The notes under the pieces were generated by a model that saw nothing but the letters and a program-made list of their open reading frames with translations, had not been told where the DNA came from and made no database searches. A program made the position numbers and the translations under genes. This document shows positions 1 to 9,683 of a stretch of DNA of 64,000 nucleotides, piece by piece; position 1 is the stretch's first letter; each line of letters opens with the position of its first letter. Source of the DNA: Azolla caroliniana (Eukaryota; Polypodiophyta); the NCBI GenBank assembly GCA_043228905.1, contig JBHGNT010000010.1:11594001-11658000 (forward strand). The letters are read 5' to 3'.

Positions 1-229
1 GGTAAATTCTTGTATTCTTAATATTTAAAGCTTGTTCTTATCATACCATTTCAATTCTTCAATGATACATTGTCTCTGTCTCTTATCTATGCTCATCTCT
101 CTCTCGCACATTACTTCTAACTCTTGTTCTTCTTATCCTTAATAATCTTTCTAACATTGTTGCACAAGCCTTATAAAATATATAGCCAACTCCTTTTAAC
201 CTTAATCCATGCGACTTCGCCGCACGAAC
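1..229. other. AT-rich flank, no feature seen
   Basis: No open frame, repeat or motif can be supported here. It is probably older repeat DNA flanking the copia fragment that follows. Confidence 0.4.
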
Positions 230-1012
230 CACAACTACCCCGACACCGCGATGGGAGGATGTTTATCGATCTTATCCACTCGGATGTGTGGGGACCGACA
301 TAAAACGTGAGCATCGGTGGGAGTCAATATTTCATCTCCTTCATCGACGATTTCATCCGACACACTTGGATCTATCTAATCAAGAAGAAAAGTGAAGTCT
401 TCTTATGTTTCTGGGATTTGAAGAACCTTGTCGAACGTGAGACCAGAAGAAAGATCAAGTGTTTGAGATCGGATGGCGAAAAAGAGTATTTTTCCGGCCA
501 ATTCACAAGCTATCTACAGACAAAGGGAATCTGACGGGAATTCTCTTGTAGATACACATCAGAGCATAACCGCGTGGCCGAGCATTGAAACACGATGTTG
601 GTAGAAGCGGCAAGGGTGATGCTTGAGGAAAAAGGCATGCCCAAGTTTTATTGGGCCGAAGTGATTCGGATAGCTATCTACATCCAGAATCAGATATCTG
701 CCTCAGGGACAAAGGTGTCGCCGCATGAACTGTATTTTGAGCGGAAGCCGAATTTGGCACACCTTTGGGTGTTCGGTAGCATTGCATATGTGCATGTACC
801 GAAGGAAAAACAGAGGAAGTTAGACGTGAAAGCCGAAAAGTGCATTCTCGTCGGCCACTCGGATGAATAGAAGGGTTATAAGTGTTATAACCCCCCCAAT
901 TGAAAGCGGTCTGAGTCAGCCAAGATGTCGTGTTTGATGAATCGGTATCTTGGTACTTCTCTCCACCCGAACCCGAGCCGATTGGTGTAGATGATTCGGT
1001 GGAATCCGAAAT
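230..1012 (+). pseudogene. Decayed copia fragment (integrase to RT linker)
   Basis: Translated pieces match the integrase of Copia-1 further along the window: an HSDVWGP-like first-Asp region, the SIGGSQYFISFIDDF stretch, the CLRSDGEKEY second-Asp region, then PKFYWAEV, HELYF, VFGSIAYVHVPKEK and KGYKCYNP. In-frame stops fall at about 532-534, 586-588 and 868-870. The catalytic third-acid region is altered (EHNRVAEH followed by a stop). No LTR, PBS or polypurine tract is present. It is a 5'- and 3'-truncated remnant of the Copia-1 superfamily group. Homology fades at about 1012, where the LINE begins. Confidence 0.85.
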
Positions 1013-1020
1013 AGAGAGAA

Positions 1021-1570
1021 GTGTCGAGAGAATTAACTCTTCAACATACAATGGAAATGCAAAAGTTAGAGATCAAAGTTTTGCGTGAAGAACTACATGC
1101 AATGAAGAACATGACTATTCAAATGCAAGATAATCGGATGCCTAAAATAGAAAGAAAAATGTTGAGTCTTGAAGTAGAAAAAGATATTTTAGTGAAGGCA
1201 AATGCCGAAATAAAATCTACAATTGAGGGGAAGGAAGATGTGATCATGACAAGGTGGAAAGATGTTCTGTTGAAAGAAACACCAAAAATCACACAAAGGC
1301 ATTCTAATACCATGGATGTGTTAGATGCAAAGGACCAATATGAAATTGAAAGAGGAATGAATAATATTGTCATTACAAGTATGCAAGAGAATGAAACAAA
1401 TAATTCATTATCTCTCAGAGAGAATATTACGAAATTCTTTGAAGATCACTTTGTTATGTGAGATGTTATTGTATATGCCTCATAGGGTTGGCAAAAAACA
1501 ACTAGAGGGAAAGTCATCTCGAGCTATTGTTTGTACAATCCTTGATGAACATAAAAGGGCGCAATGATTC
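1021..1570 (+). pseudogene. LINE ORF1: coiled-coil nucleic-acid-binding protein
   Basis: The first 140 codons or so are rich in Glu, Lys, Met and Leu with heptad spacing (for example MEMQKLEIKVLREELHAM), as expected for the coiled coil of LINE ORF1 proteins. The reading then shifts frame near 1440-1470 and continues as HRVGKKQLEGKSSRAIV and LDEHKRAQ. This resembles the 'HRVGK...RPIVVKF' segment of the RNA-recognition domain in animal- and alga-type L1/Tx1 ORF1 proteins. The role by family is RNA binding and ribonucleoprotein assembly. The frameshift breaks the protein. Confidence 0.6.
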
Positions 1571-1734
1571 TAGATAGTAGTAAGGTGTACTTAAAAGGGA
1601 CAAGTTTTTTTGTAACAAAGGATAGAACTCCACAAAAGCAAGAACATAGAAGGCAAGCATATGCATCTAGGAAAGCAAATCAAAATGCATAGCAAGCAAC
1701 GACCTATGGGACTATAAGTGCTTCACGGTTGAAA

Positions 1735-2490
1735 GTAATGTTTTGGAATTGTAGAGGATATCCATGGAATAAGGGTTTAGGACTCAATGATGTAGCTCAA
1801 GGAATGCATATTATATTTTTGGTTGAAACATAGGAGCATGAGGCAAACCGTATACCTAAGATAGACGATTACCTCATAAAATCGATATGGCCTCACTCCA
1901 AAGGGAATATTGGGCATGCCGAGATAACATGTATCTACCATGAGAGCTTAGATAATTCTATCAAAGTATGCAAATATGATGACTATAAGAGATACATATG
2001 GATAAAGGTTAATTTGGGGAAAGAGAAGTTGAATATAGTTGCATGTTACATTCCTCACAAAGACTCAAACTACTATAGTAGGTTTGGGTTAGATCATGAC
2101 AATCCTTTTACAAAATTATGTCATGATATACTTTCATTTGAGAAGCTTGGTAAAGTTTTAATTATGGGAGACTTCAATGCAAGAGTTGGAAATTTCCAAA
2201 ATGTGGAGACATTTGAAGAAAATGTAGTAGAACATTGTCTATTGCGTGACTCCAAGGATTGTGTTATGTCAGATTATGGAAAACTTTTGATACATATGCG
2301 AAATTGCACAAACTTGATTATCCTAAATGGTATAAAGGCATTCCCATTGACAAATGTGCTCACATGTTTACCATCCTCGGGTGGAGGAAGTGTGGTTGAT
2401 TATGCATTAATGTTGGCATGTGATCTATCATTGGTGAATGTGTTTAAAGTTGGTTCTCTATCTTCGGACTCAGATCACAAGCCATTGTAA
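1735..2490 (+). pseudogene. LINE ORF2 part 1: endonuclease domain
   Basis: The frame starts near VMFWNCRG (the conserved N...RG start of exonuclease-endonuclease-phosphatase domains). It continues with IIFLVET (with an in-frame stop just after, at 1831-1833), then LNIVACYIPH, KVLIMGDFNARVG (the GDFN metal/catalytic motif), GGGSVVDYALM and SSDSDHKPL (the terminal SDH motif). By family this domain nicks target DNA to prime reverse transcription. A TAA at 2488-2490 directly follows the SDH motif, and the same frame then continues to 2889, so ORF2 is interrupted. Confidence 0.85.
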
Positions 2491-3998
2491 TTGGAGGTTT
2501 CAATTCCACATTTCACCAATAGATGCCATGGAGTGAAAGACGAAAAGAGATGTATCATCCGACATTGCTATGAAAAAGCTAAGATGTATGCAAATGAAGT
2601 GGAGAACCTTTTGTTAAGTTTTTCTCTAAGCAACAATGTTAAAGAAAATTGGCAACATTTGAAGGATATCATCCTTAAGGTTGGATATCAATACTTTAAG
2701 AGGCATGTGGGTAGGCATAAGATGTGTAGTTTTCCATGTAATTCTTGGTTCGACGATGAATGTAAGATGTATCTCAAATGGTTTAAGTCCATAGAAAGGG
2801 AAAATGAAAAGATTGTTGCATGGCACCTATATAAGAAAGTAGTGAAGAGAAAGAAAAGAATATATTTCCAAATGCAAGAGATGAAATAGAAAAACTTGTT
2901 TTAGCTCAAACCAAAATTAGCATGGGGGCAATGCAAGGGTAAGAAAGAAGATGTGAAAGGTCACTTTACAAATGAAGAGATGTTAGAATATGTACAAAGG
3001 CTATATATGCATGAAGGTGTGGCTCCTATGGTTGAGAAAATTGAAACACCATGCACTACATGTATTGATATTGATGATGTCAATAAGGGAATAAAGAAGG
3101 TGGCGAGTGGGAAAGCAACAGATGCAACCTACGTCTCAAGTGAGCTTTTAAAATGGACAATGACACATACTCGTCATTGGATAATGACAATTATAGAGCA
3201 AGCTATAAAACAAGGATTTCCAAATGATTGGCTTATGAATTGGATTAAACCAATATTTAAAGCCGGAGATAAGAATCAAGTATCAAATTATCGTACAATA
3301 ATGGTGAGCTCAACTATTGCTAAATTATATAGCACTATTTTGGAGCAAAAGATAAGCAACATGGGCTGAAAAGCACAAGCAAAAGAGCACTTGGGCAAGC
3401 AGGATTTAGACCAAAAACACTCCACTGTGGATCATTTGGTCACATTGGGAGTAATCATGGAAGAGAGTTGACTATAAGGAAAAACACTTTATTGTTGTTT
3501 TGTTGATTTCAAGAAAACCTTTGATACCGTAGCATGAAGTGAGCTTTGGAATAGAATGGTAGAGATTGACATGCCATTAGAGTATCGAGTTGCTATTGCA
3601 TGCCTATATGAACAAGTTAAATGCCAACTAAAAATGGATAGTGGATTCTCAAAGCACTTTTTAAGTAACATGGGGGTCAAGCAAGGATGTCCACTATCAC
3701 CCACACTCTTTGGCTTATGTATTGATAAATTAGAAGAGGAGGTGAATAAGGTTGCAAGAGAAGAAGGATTGAATGCCCCCAAATTGATGCAACATGTTAT
3801 CTTATTGTTTCTATATGTAGATGATGTGGTACTCTTCTCCTATGATGTTGATAGTATGCAACATTTACTTGGGGTATTCGAAGAATCTTGCCATAGTAGT
3901 GGACTAGTAGTGAATGTGGAGAAAACAAAAATGATGGTAGTGCAAACGATCCAACCTCATGATTACCCTCTATGCTCACATATAGACGGGAACATATA
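2491..3998 (+). pseudogene. LINE ORF2 part 2: linker and reverse transcriptase, 5' portion
   Basis: A Lys-rich linker (2491-2889) is followed by RT motifs: KPIFKAGDKNQVSNYRTI (RT1), KLYSTILEQKIS, HSTVDHLVTL and CCFVDFKKTFDTV with stops around 3367-3540. Then come NMGVKQGCPLSPTLFGLCID, the catalytic box YVDDVVLFSYD at about 3811, and SGLVVNVEKTKMM. The reading moves between frames. The RT is cut at 3998 by insertion of Copia-1, whose ATATA target duplication overlaps the LINE sequence. Confidence 0.88.
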
Positions 3999-4385
3999 TG
4001 TTGAGAGACAAGCTCAACATCGGCCGGATCGACTGAAGAAGCCGAGGACCGGATCGGTTGGGACCGATCGGTTAGGCCGCGTACATAAACCGGGAGGTCG
4101 TTAGGAAAGATATTCTGTGAGGAATATATTTGGGAGTTAGTGTAGGGGCTCTTGATGAGCATTGAAGTACTGTCAGTACTTCGGTCAGTCCTTCTAGGGC
4201 TTTTATAAAAGTGTTCACTGAGCACGTCTTATGTAAAGAGATTGAGTATTATTGTTGAATATAGTTTTTTGTGTTTCTCTCTCTGTCTCTCCCGCGTATA
4301 CCGTGTAAGCCTAAGCTCTCCATTGAACCTAAGTTTCCTTCCTCTGTTCTGTCTTCATACTTGCTTCCGCACGCTACTTTCTACA
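3999..4385 (+). repeat. Copia-1 5' LTR
   Basis: The LTR opens with an inverted repeat, TGTTGAG and CTCAACA, separated by 7 nt (3999-4019). The U3 then holds repeats of a GATCGGTT-like motif (about 4045-4075). The stem-loop GAAGTACTgtcAGTACTTC is at 4164-4182 and a TATA box, TATAAAAG, at 4204-4211. It ends CTACA. Transcription of the element should start shortly after the TATA box. Confidence 0.95.
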
Positions 4386-4397
4386 TGGTATCAGAGC
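4386..4397 (+). other. Copia-1 primer-binding site
   Basis: TGGTATCAGAGC lies directly after the 5' LTR and matches the complement of the 3' end of initiator tRNA-Met, the usual minus-strand primer of plant copia elements. Confidence 0.93.
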
Positions 4398-4457
4398 GCG
4401 AGGGTTGAGAACCTCTCTGCAGTCGACACAACTTGACGAAGAAGAACAAGAAGAACG

Positions 4458-5769
4458 ATGGATAGAGGCATGGCGAGCTCGCTTCCAACAGAGAAGCTCG
4501 ACAGAACCAACTACGCGTCTTGGTCCTACAAGATGCACCAGTACTTGCTCGGGCATGGCTACTGGAGTTATGTCGAAGGAGCTAATGATGCGGCACTCGA
4601 ATCGACACACAGAGACTTCCCGTCGTGGGAGCAATCGGCGAGCAGGGTACTATACTGCTTCGCGTCATGTGGGCGAACAGCTATTGAGCTATGTTCGGGA
4701 TGCAAAGACGCCGAAGGGTGCGTTGGAAAATTTGAAGAAGATTTTCGCCGCGAGCACCACAGCTAGGAAGCTTCAGCTCCGACAGGAGTTGAGCAACCTA
4801 CGACAACGCGACTTGTCGGTGGCAGACTATACCTCAAAGATCAAGGATATCTGCGACTCCCTCGCCTCCATAGAGGTGAACATCGAGGAGAGCGAGATGG
4901 TCCAGATCTGTCTCGGAGGTTTGGCGTCGAAGTTCGGAGCGTTCCGAACGGCTGTGTGTACCCGGGAGAATACGTCGTCCTTTTTCGACTTACAGCCGAT
5001 GCTCCTGGTAGAGGAGAACCACGCGGGTGCGTCGACGAGCACGCACACCGACAGCAAGATGTTGTACACGGAGGGAGAAAGGCCCCGTGGTCGTGGCGGA
5101 CGAGGCGAGTCGGCGCGCAATGGAGGCGGCCGACGTGATCAAGAAAGAAGGCACCAAAGTGATGCCGACAGCAACTCCGGACCCTCCAGAAACAGGGGGA
5201 GTCGAAGCAATGAGAACCGGCAAGGGAAGGCCATCGCGGAGTGTTGGTACTGTGGCAAGAAAGGCCACAGGGAAAGTGAGTGCTGGAAGAAGCGCGCCGA
5301 TTCGGAGAGAACTGGTTCCGGGAACGGCTCCAGACATACCGACAAGGGAAATCGGCAGCGATTGCACTACGCTGAAGACTCCGGGAGAGCAGGAGAAGGG
5401 TCTGTCTTCGTGACGAGACACGAAGCAAACTCAATGAAACAGAGCACCCCGAGATCGGTCGAGGTGTGGTACATAGACTCCGGCGTGTCAAACCACATGA
5501 CGAGCCATAAGGAGTGGTTCTTGTACCTTGAAAACCCAATACAACCTGGAGTAGTCACAACAGGAGACGACATTCCGCATCCGATCGCGAATGTCGAAGA
5601 AGTTCCCCTTAGCCATGTCGGGCAGAAAGGGAAACTCAAGAACGTGATGCACGTTCCGACAATCACAAAGAACTTGGTCTCGGTAGGACAGATCGTCGAC
5701 CAAGGGATGGAGGTTCGGTTTACACACCTCGGGTGCTTCATTGAGGAAGAAGGCCATGTGATTGCGTAA
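4458..5769 (+). pseudogene. Copia-1 gag-protease region, frameshifted
   Basis: Gag begins MDRGMASSLPTEKLDRTNY at 4458. Reading shifts frame at about 4669; Copia-4 reads smoothly through the same place (CFASCVGEQLLSYVR), so a small deletion is inferred. The second frame carries the Gag core (KLQLRQELSNLRQRDLSVADY), a CCHC zinc knuckle CWYCGKKGHRESEC (5242-5283) and the aspartic protease motif. That motif reads DSGVSN where relatives have DSGASN. The frame closes at a TAA (5767-5769) where Copia-4 has CAA. Gag forms the particle and the protease cleaves the polyprotein. Confidence 0.93.
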
Positions 5770-5787
5770 GGGCACAGAGACGGGAGG

Positions 5788-8700
5788 ATGTTCATCCTCG
5801 ACTCCACTGACGGCGGCACCGCAATGTTCGCGAAGGGACAAAAGACCGAGTCGGACATCGACTTGTGGCACAAGCGGATAGGCCACGTCAACCACCAGCG
5901 GCTTCAAGATCTGCAATCGAAACAGGTAGTGTTCGGATTGCCCAAGTTTAGTGGCCGAAAGACACAAATTTGTGAAGCCTACCAGCTCGGGAAGCAACAC
6001 CGACTTCCTTTCCCTAACGAGCGAAACCGGAGCCGGAACAAGCTCGACCTTATACACTCAGATGTGTGGGGGCCGGCACAAAACGTTAGTCTTGGCGGGA
6101 GCCGATATTTCGTCTCCTTCATCGACGACCACACGCGGCACACGTGGATCTACCTCATTGAGAGGAAGAGCGAAGTCTTCGACTGTTTCCGGGACCTCAA
6201 AGGGTTCATGGAAGCCGAAACGGGACGAAAGATCAAGTGTCTGCGGTCGGATGGCGGGAAAGAGTACTTTTTCGGTCAATTCAACGGTTACCTACAACAA
6301 ATGGGAATTCGCCGCGAATTCAGTTGTAGATACACGCCGGAGCAGAACGGCGTGGCCGAGAGAAAGAATCGGTCGATTGTGGAAGCGGCACGGGCAATGC
6401 TGGAGGAGAAGAGCTTGCCCAAGTTCTACTGGGCCGAGGTGGTAAGGACCGCGGTATACATCCAGAACCGGATTGGAGACAAAGTGTTGGCGCACGAGCT
6501 ATATTTCGGAACGAAGCCGAACTTGCGACACTTGAGGGTGTTCGGTAGCATTGCGTATGTGCATGTACCGAAGGAGAAAAGGAGGAAGCTGGACGCAAAG
6601 GCCGAGAAATGCATCTTGGTCAGTTACTCGGACGAGCAGAAGGGTTATAAGTGTTATAACCCTCGCACCAAACAAGCGCGTGTCAGCCGCGACGTTGTGT
6701 TTGACGAGTCTGCGTCTTGGTACCTGCCCCCGACTACGAACCTCAACTCCAATCCGAGCTCTGACGATGAGGTCAGTAAGGCCGAGATGCCTCTGAATGA
6801 GCCCGAAATCGAGACCCGCGAAGAGAGTCCGATTTCACTCCGGTTAAGTGGACCGATTGGACGACTGAGTCGGTACGACCAGTCCAATGAAGAGCCGGCA
6901 AGTAGTGGAGACTCGGCCGTGCATTCCCCGCGCAGGAAGCCGAGGAGACGGCTTACGCGCAAAGAGAAAGGGAAGAAGAAGGTGTCGGATTCCGGCACGG
7001 AAAGGAACGAGTCAGACCGACGCGAGTCCGACTCCGAGGGAACCAGTGATGGGTCTTTAAAGGTGAAGACCGCGTCGACCGAGAAGGCCTCGACATCGGC
7101 TAATGTGAGATTACGCCGATCTACCCGCCAGAAGAACCCAGTTGTGCGGTTCGGATACAACGAGTACATGGCGCATCATTATGCGTACATGACCCGTGTA
7201 GCGGAAGTGTGTGAGCCGAAGAGCTACGCAGAAGCGGCGAAGGACGCGAATTGGCGCGCCGCGATGGAGGAAGAGATGCACGCATTGGCGGAGAACGAGA
7301 CTTGGGACCTGGTTGACGCACCGAAGGGTGTGAAGCCAATCGGGTGTAGATGGGTGTACAAAGTCAAGTACAACACCGATGGCTCGGTCAACCGGTACAA
7401 GGCTCGGCTAGTGGCAAAGGGCTACGCGCAGAAACACGACATCGACTACGATGAGACGTTTGCGCCGGTCACAAAAATGACGATCGTTCGTGTTTTGCTC
7501 GCAGTAGCCGCGGCCAAGGGGTGGCACTTACATCAGATGGATGTAAAGAATGCGTTCCTGCAAGGTGACCTTGAGGAACAGGTGTACATGGTACAACCCC
7601 CCGGATTTCACTCTGGAACGAACTCCTCGGCAGTATGCCGACTAAAGAAGTCCCTTTACGGACTGAAGCAAGCCCCGCGTGCCTGGAACGCGAAGATCAC
7701 GCAACAACTGCGTCGGATGGGCTTCGTCACGTCAAAATTGGACTCTTCCCTGTTCATCCGGAAAGGTCGACTCAGACCGGTTAGTATTTTACTGTATGTT
7801 GATGACTTGGTCATCACCGGCGCCGACCTCGGTGAAATCGACCGCGTGAAGCTCCAGCTTGCGGCATCGTTCGACATGAAGGATCTGGGAGACCTTCATT
7901 ACTTCCTCGGGATCGAAGTGATCCGTACCCCCGAAGGCATATTGATCAACCAACGTCATTACGTGCTGAGTATGCTCTTCAAACTCGGGATGGCTGACTG
8001 TAAGTCCATCTCGACTCCTCTAGACAGAACCGTCAAGCTTCGTCCCGATACGGGAAAGGTATGTGACCCGACAAGGTTCCGACAAATTGTCGGAAGCCTT
8101 ATATACTTGACCATCACTCGACCCGACCTCAGTTATCCGGTCAGGGTGATCAGTCAGTTCATGGCGCGACCTAACGAGGAGCACCTTCAGTGTGCGGAAC
8201 GCATACTTCGGTATGTCAACGGCACTAAGGACCGAGGACTGCTATATCGGACCGGTGCAACCGCGCAGTTAGTCGGCTACACCGATGCTGATTGGGCTGG
8301 CAACGCCGCCGATCACCGATCCACGTTTGGATACGTGTTCTCCCTCGGGAGTGCCGCGATCGCGTGGAGCAGTAAGAAGCAGCCGACAGTTGCATTGTCG
8401 AGCACCGAAGCTGAGTACCGAGGAGCGGCTGTCGCGACATGCGAAGCCATATGGTTGAAGCGGCTACTTAAGGACCTGCAAGAGGAGGTGTCCGATCCAA
8501 CAACGATCTACTACGACAACCTCAGCAACATCCAACTCACGAAGAACCCCGTCTTTCACGCACGGACCAAGCACATTGAGATGCATTACCATTTCATCCG
8601 TGAGCGTGTCCTTTCCGGTGAAGTCGAACTTCAGTACGTTCCGACGAATCGGCAGACTGCCGACATCTTCACAAAGCCTCTTGGTCTGGACAAGTTGCGG

Positions 8701-9297
8701 CAATTCTCAAGTGCGCTCGGGTTGCGTCACCTCGACGTGTCGAACTTGAGGGGGAGAATAGTCCCAACAGTCCCGAACGACCAAGCAAGACAGCAGGAAA
8801 GGAGCGGTGACCATGACACCGATTCGGTTGACTCGTTTGTTGACTTGGTTGAAGACGGATCGGCTGAAGAAGCCGAGGGTGGACCCGCGGGAAAGTTCGG
8901 AAGAGGACAGAAGGGGAGCAACCGAAGGAGAGAGCCGAAGCCAACCACGCATGGGGAAGATGACGCCATCGAGGGCGAGAAGACCGAAGACGAGTTGGAG
9001 ACAGCTAACTCGGACGAGAGCGAAAACCGATCGGAGGTAGCTGAGTCGGTTCGGATGTTTGATTCAGACACGCTGAATCAACTGAGGCCCAAGCGGAAGA
9101 AAATGCAGCAGAAGAAGCGTCAACACCGCAACAACAGAAGAGTTGATGAGGGCCACATGAGCAGACAAGCCGACCGGAAGGGTCGAAGCGCACGGAGTCG
9201 AACAGGTCGAGGAGCGCGAGCGAGGCGAGAAGCCAGGAGGAACCGGTGCTGTGAAGATCCCGAAGAGCCTCAAGTTGAGCTTGAGGGGGAGTGTTGA
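5788..9297 (+). CDS. Copia-1 pol: integrase, reverse transcriptase, RNase H, charged tail
   Basis: This is an open frame of 1169 codons in the same frame as the preceding protease segment, parted from it by a single stop. In order: a GAG-pre-integrase zinc region (WHKRIGHV, CEAYQLGK, where the second Cys of CxxC is Tyr); the integrase core (HSDVWGP, CLRSDGGKEY, EQNGVAERKN); then RT with [23 protein letters not shown] and YVDDLVITG (Asp 672/673). RNase H follows, with TDADWAG, SSTEAEYRG, YYDN and ADIFTKPLG. A tail of about 180 residues continues past the usual end, first acidic then basic. The first Met is internal to the polyprotein, so it is probably not the native start. No restored protein is given. 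Confidence 0.93.
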   Translation: MFILDSTDGGTAMFAKGQKTESDIDLWHKRIGHVNHQRLQDLQSKQVVFGLPKFSGRKTQICEAYQLGKQHRLPFPNERNRSRNKLDLIHSDVWGPAQNVSLGGSRYFVSFIDDHTRHTWIYLIERKSEVFDCFRDLKGFMEAETGRKIKCLRSDGGKEYFFGQFNGYLQQMGIRREFSCRYTPEQNGVAERKNRSIVEAARAMLEEKSLPKFYWAEVVRTAVYIQNRIGDKVLAHELYFGTKPNLRHLRVFGSIAYVHVPKEKRRKLDAKAEKCILVSYSDEQKGYKCYNPRTKQARVSRDVVFDESASWYLPPTTNLNSNPSSDDEVSKAEMPLNEPEIETREESPISLRLSGPIGRLSRYDQSNEEPASSGDSAVHSPRRKPRRRLTRKEKGKKKVSDSGTERNESDRRESDSEGTSDGSLKVKTASTEKASTSANVRLRRSTRQKNPVVRFGYNEYMAHHYAYMTRVAEVCEPKSYAEAAKDANWRAAMEEEMHALAENETWDLVDAPKGVKPIGCRWVYKVKYNTDGSVNRYKARLVAKGYAQKHDIDYDETFAPVTKMTIVRVLLAVAAAKGWHLHQMDVKNAFLQGDLEEQVYMVQPPGFHSGTNSSAVCRLKKSLYGLKQAPRAWNAKITQQLRRMGFVTSKLDSSLFIRKGRLRPVSILLYVDDLVITGADLGEIDRVKLQLAASFDMKDLGDLHYFLGIEVIRTPEGILINQRHYVLSMLFKLGMADCKSISTPLDRTVKLRPDTGKVCDPTRFRQIVGSLIYLTITRPDLSYPVRVISQFMARPNEEHLQCAERILRYVNGTKDRGLLYRTGATAQLVGYTDADWAGNAADHRSTFGYVFSLGSAAIAWSSKKQPTVALSSTEAEYRGAAVATCEAIWLKRLLKDLQEEVSDPTTIYYDNLSNIQLTKNPVFHARTKHIEMHYHFIRERVLSGEVELQYVPTNRQTADIFTKPLGLDKLRQFSSALGLRHLDVSNLRGRIVPTVPNDQARQQERSGDHDTDSVDSFVDLVEDGSAEEAEGGPAGKFGRGQKGSNRRREPKPTTHGEDDAIEGEKTEDELETANSDESENRSEVAESVRMFDSDTLNQLRPKRKKMQQKKRQHRNNRRVDEGHMSRQADRKGRSARSRTGRGARARREARRNRCCEDPEEPQVELEGEC
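8745..8756 (+). other. Copia-1 internal polypurine-tract copy
   Basis: CTTGAGGGGGAG is identical over 12 nt to the terminal tract at 9280-9291 but lies 535 nt upstream, inside the pol frame, where it encodes part of NLRGR. Copia-3, Copia-4 and Copia-7 keep the same 12-mer at the matching place. Confidence 0.85.
9280..9291 (+). other. Copia-1 terminal polypurine tract
   Basis: CTTGAGGGGGAG directly abuts the 3' LTR and is the expected plus-strand primer. It overlaps a perfect stem-loop, CCTCAAGttgagCTTGAGG (9268-9286). Confidence 0.93.
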
Positions 9298-9678
9298 GAG
9301 ACAAGCTCAACATCGGCCTGATTGACTGAAGAAGCCGAGGACCGGATCGGTTGGGACCGATCGGTTAGGCCGAGTACATAAACCGGGAGGTCGTTAGGAA
9401 AGATATTCCGTGAGGAATATATTTGGGAGTTAGTGTAGGGGCTCTTGATGAGCATTGAAGTACTGTCAGTACTTCGGTTAGTCCTTCTAGGGCTTGTATA
9501 AAAGTGTTCACTGAGCACGTCTTATGTAAAGAGATTGAGTATTATTGTTGAATATAGTTTTTTGTGTTTCTCTCTCTGTCTCTCCCGCGTATACCGTGTA
9601 AGCCAAAGCTCTCCATTGAACCTGAGTTTCCTTCCTCTGTTCTGTCTTCATACTTGCTTCCGCACGCTACTTTCTACA
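9292..9678 (+). repeat. Copia-1 3' LTR
   Basis: It has the same length as the 5' LTR (387 bp), with about 8 substitutions between them. The TATA box TATAAAAG is kept near 9497. It ends CTACA and is followed by the target duplication ATATA. Confidence 0.95.
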
Positions 9679-9683
9679 ATATA

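Larger units (their letters stand above)
3999..9678 (+). mobile_element. Copia-1: full-length Ty1/copia LTR retrotransposon
   Basis: The element is 5680 bp, with two 387-bp LTRs that begin TG and end CA. The 5-bp target-site duplication ATATA is at 3994-3998 and 9679-9683. A primer-binding site (TGGTATCAGAGC, 4386-4397) directly follows the 5' LTR, and a polypurine tract (CTTGAGGGGGAG, 9280-9291) directly precedes the 3' LTR. The LTRs differ at about 8 of 387 sites by eye, so the insertion is relatively young. The gene order gag, protease, integrase, RT, RNase H is that of copia. It lies inside the LINE. Visible lesions are one frameshift in gag and one nonsense codon after the protease. Confidence 0.97.
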
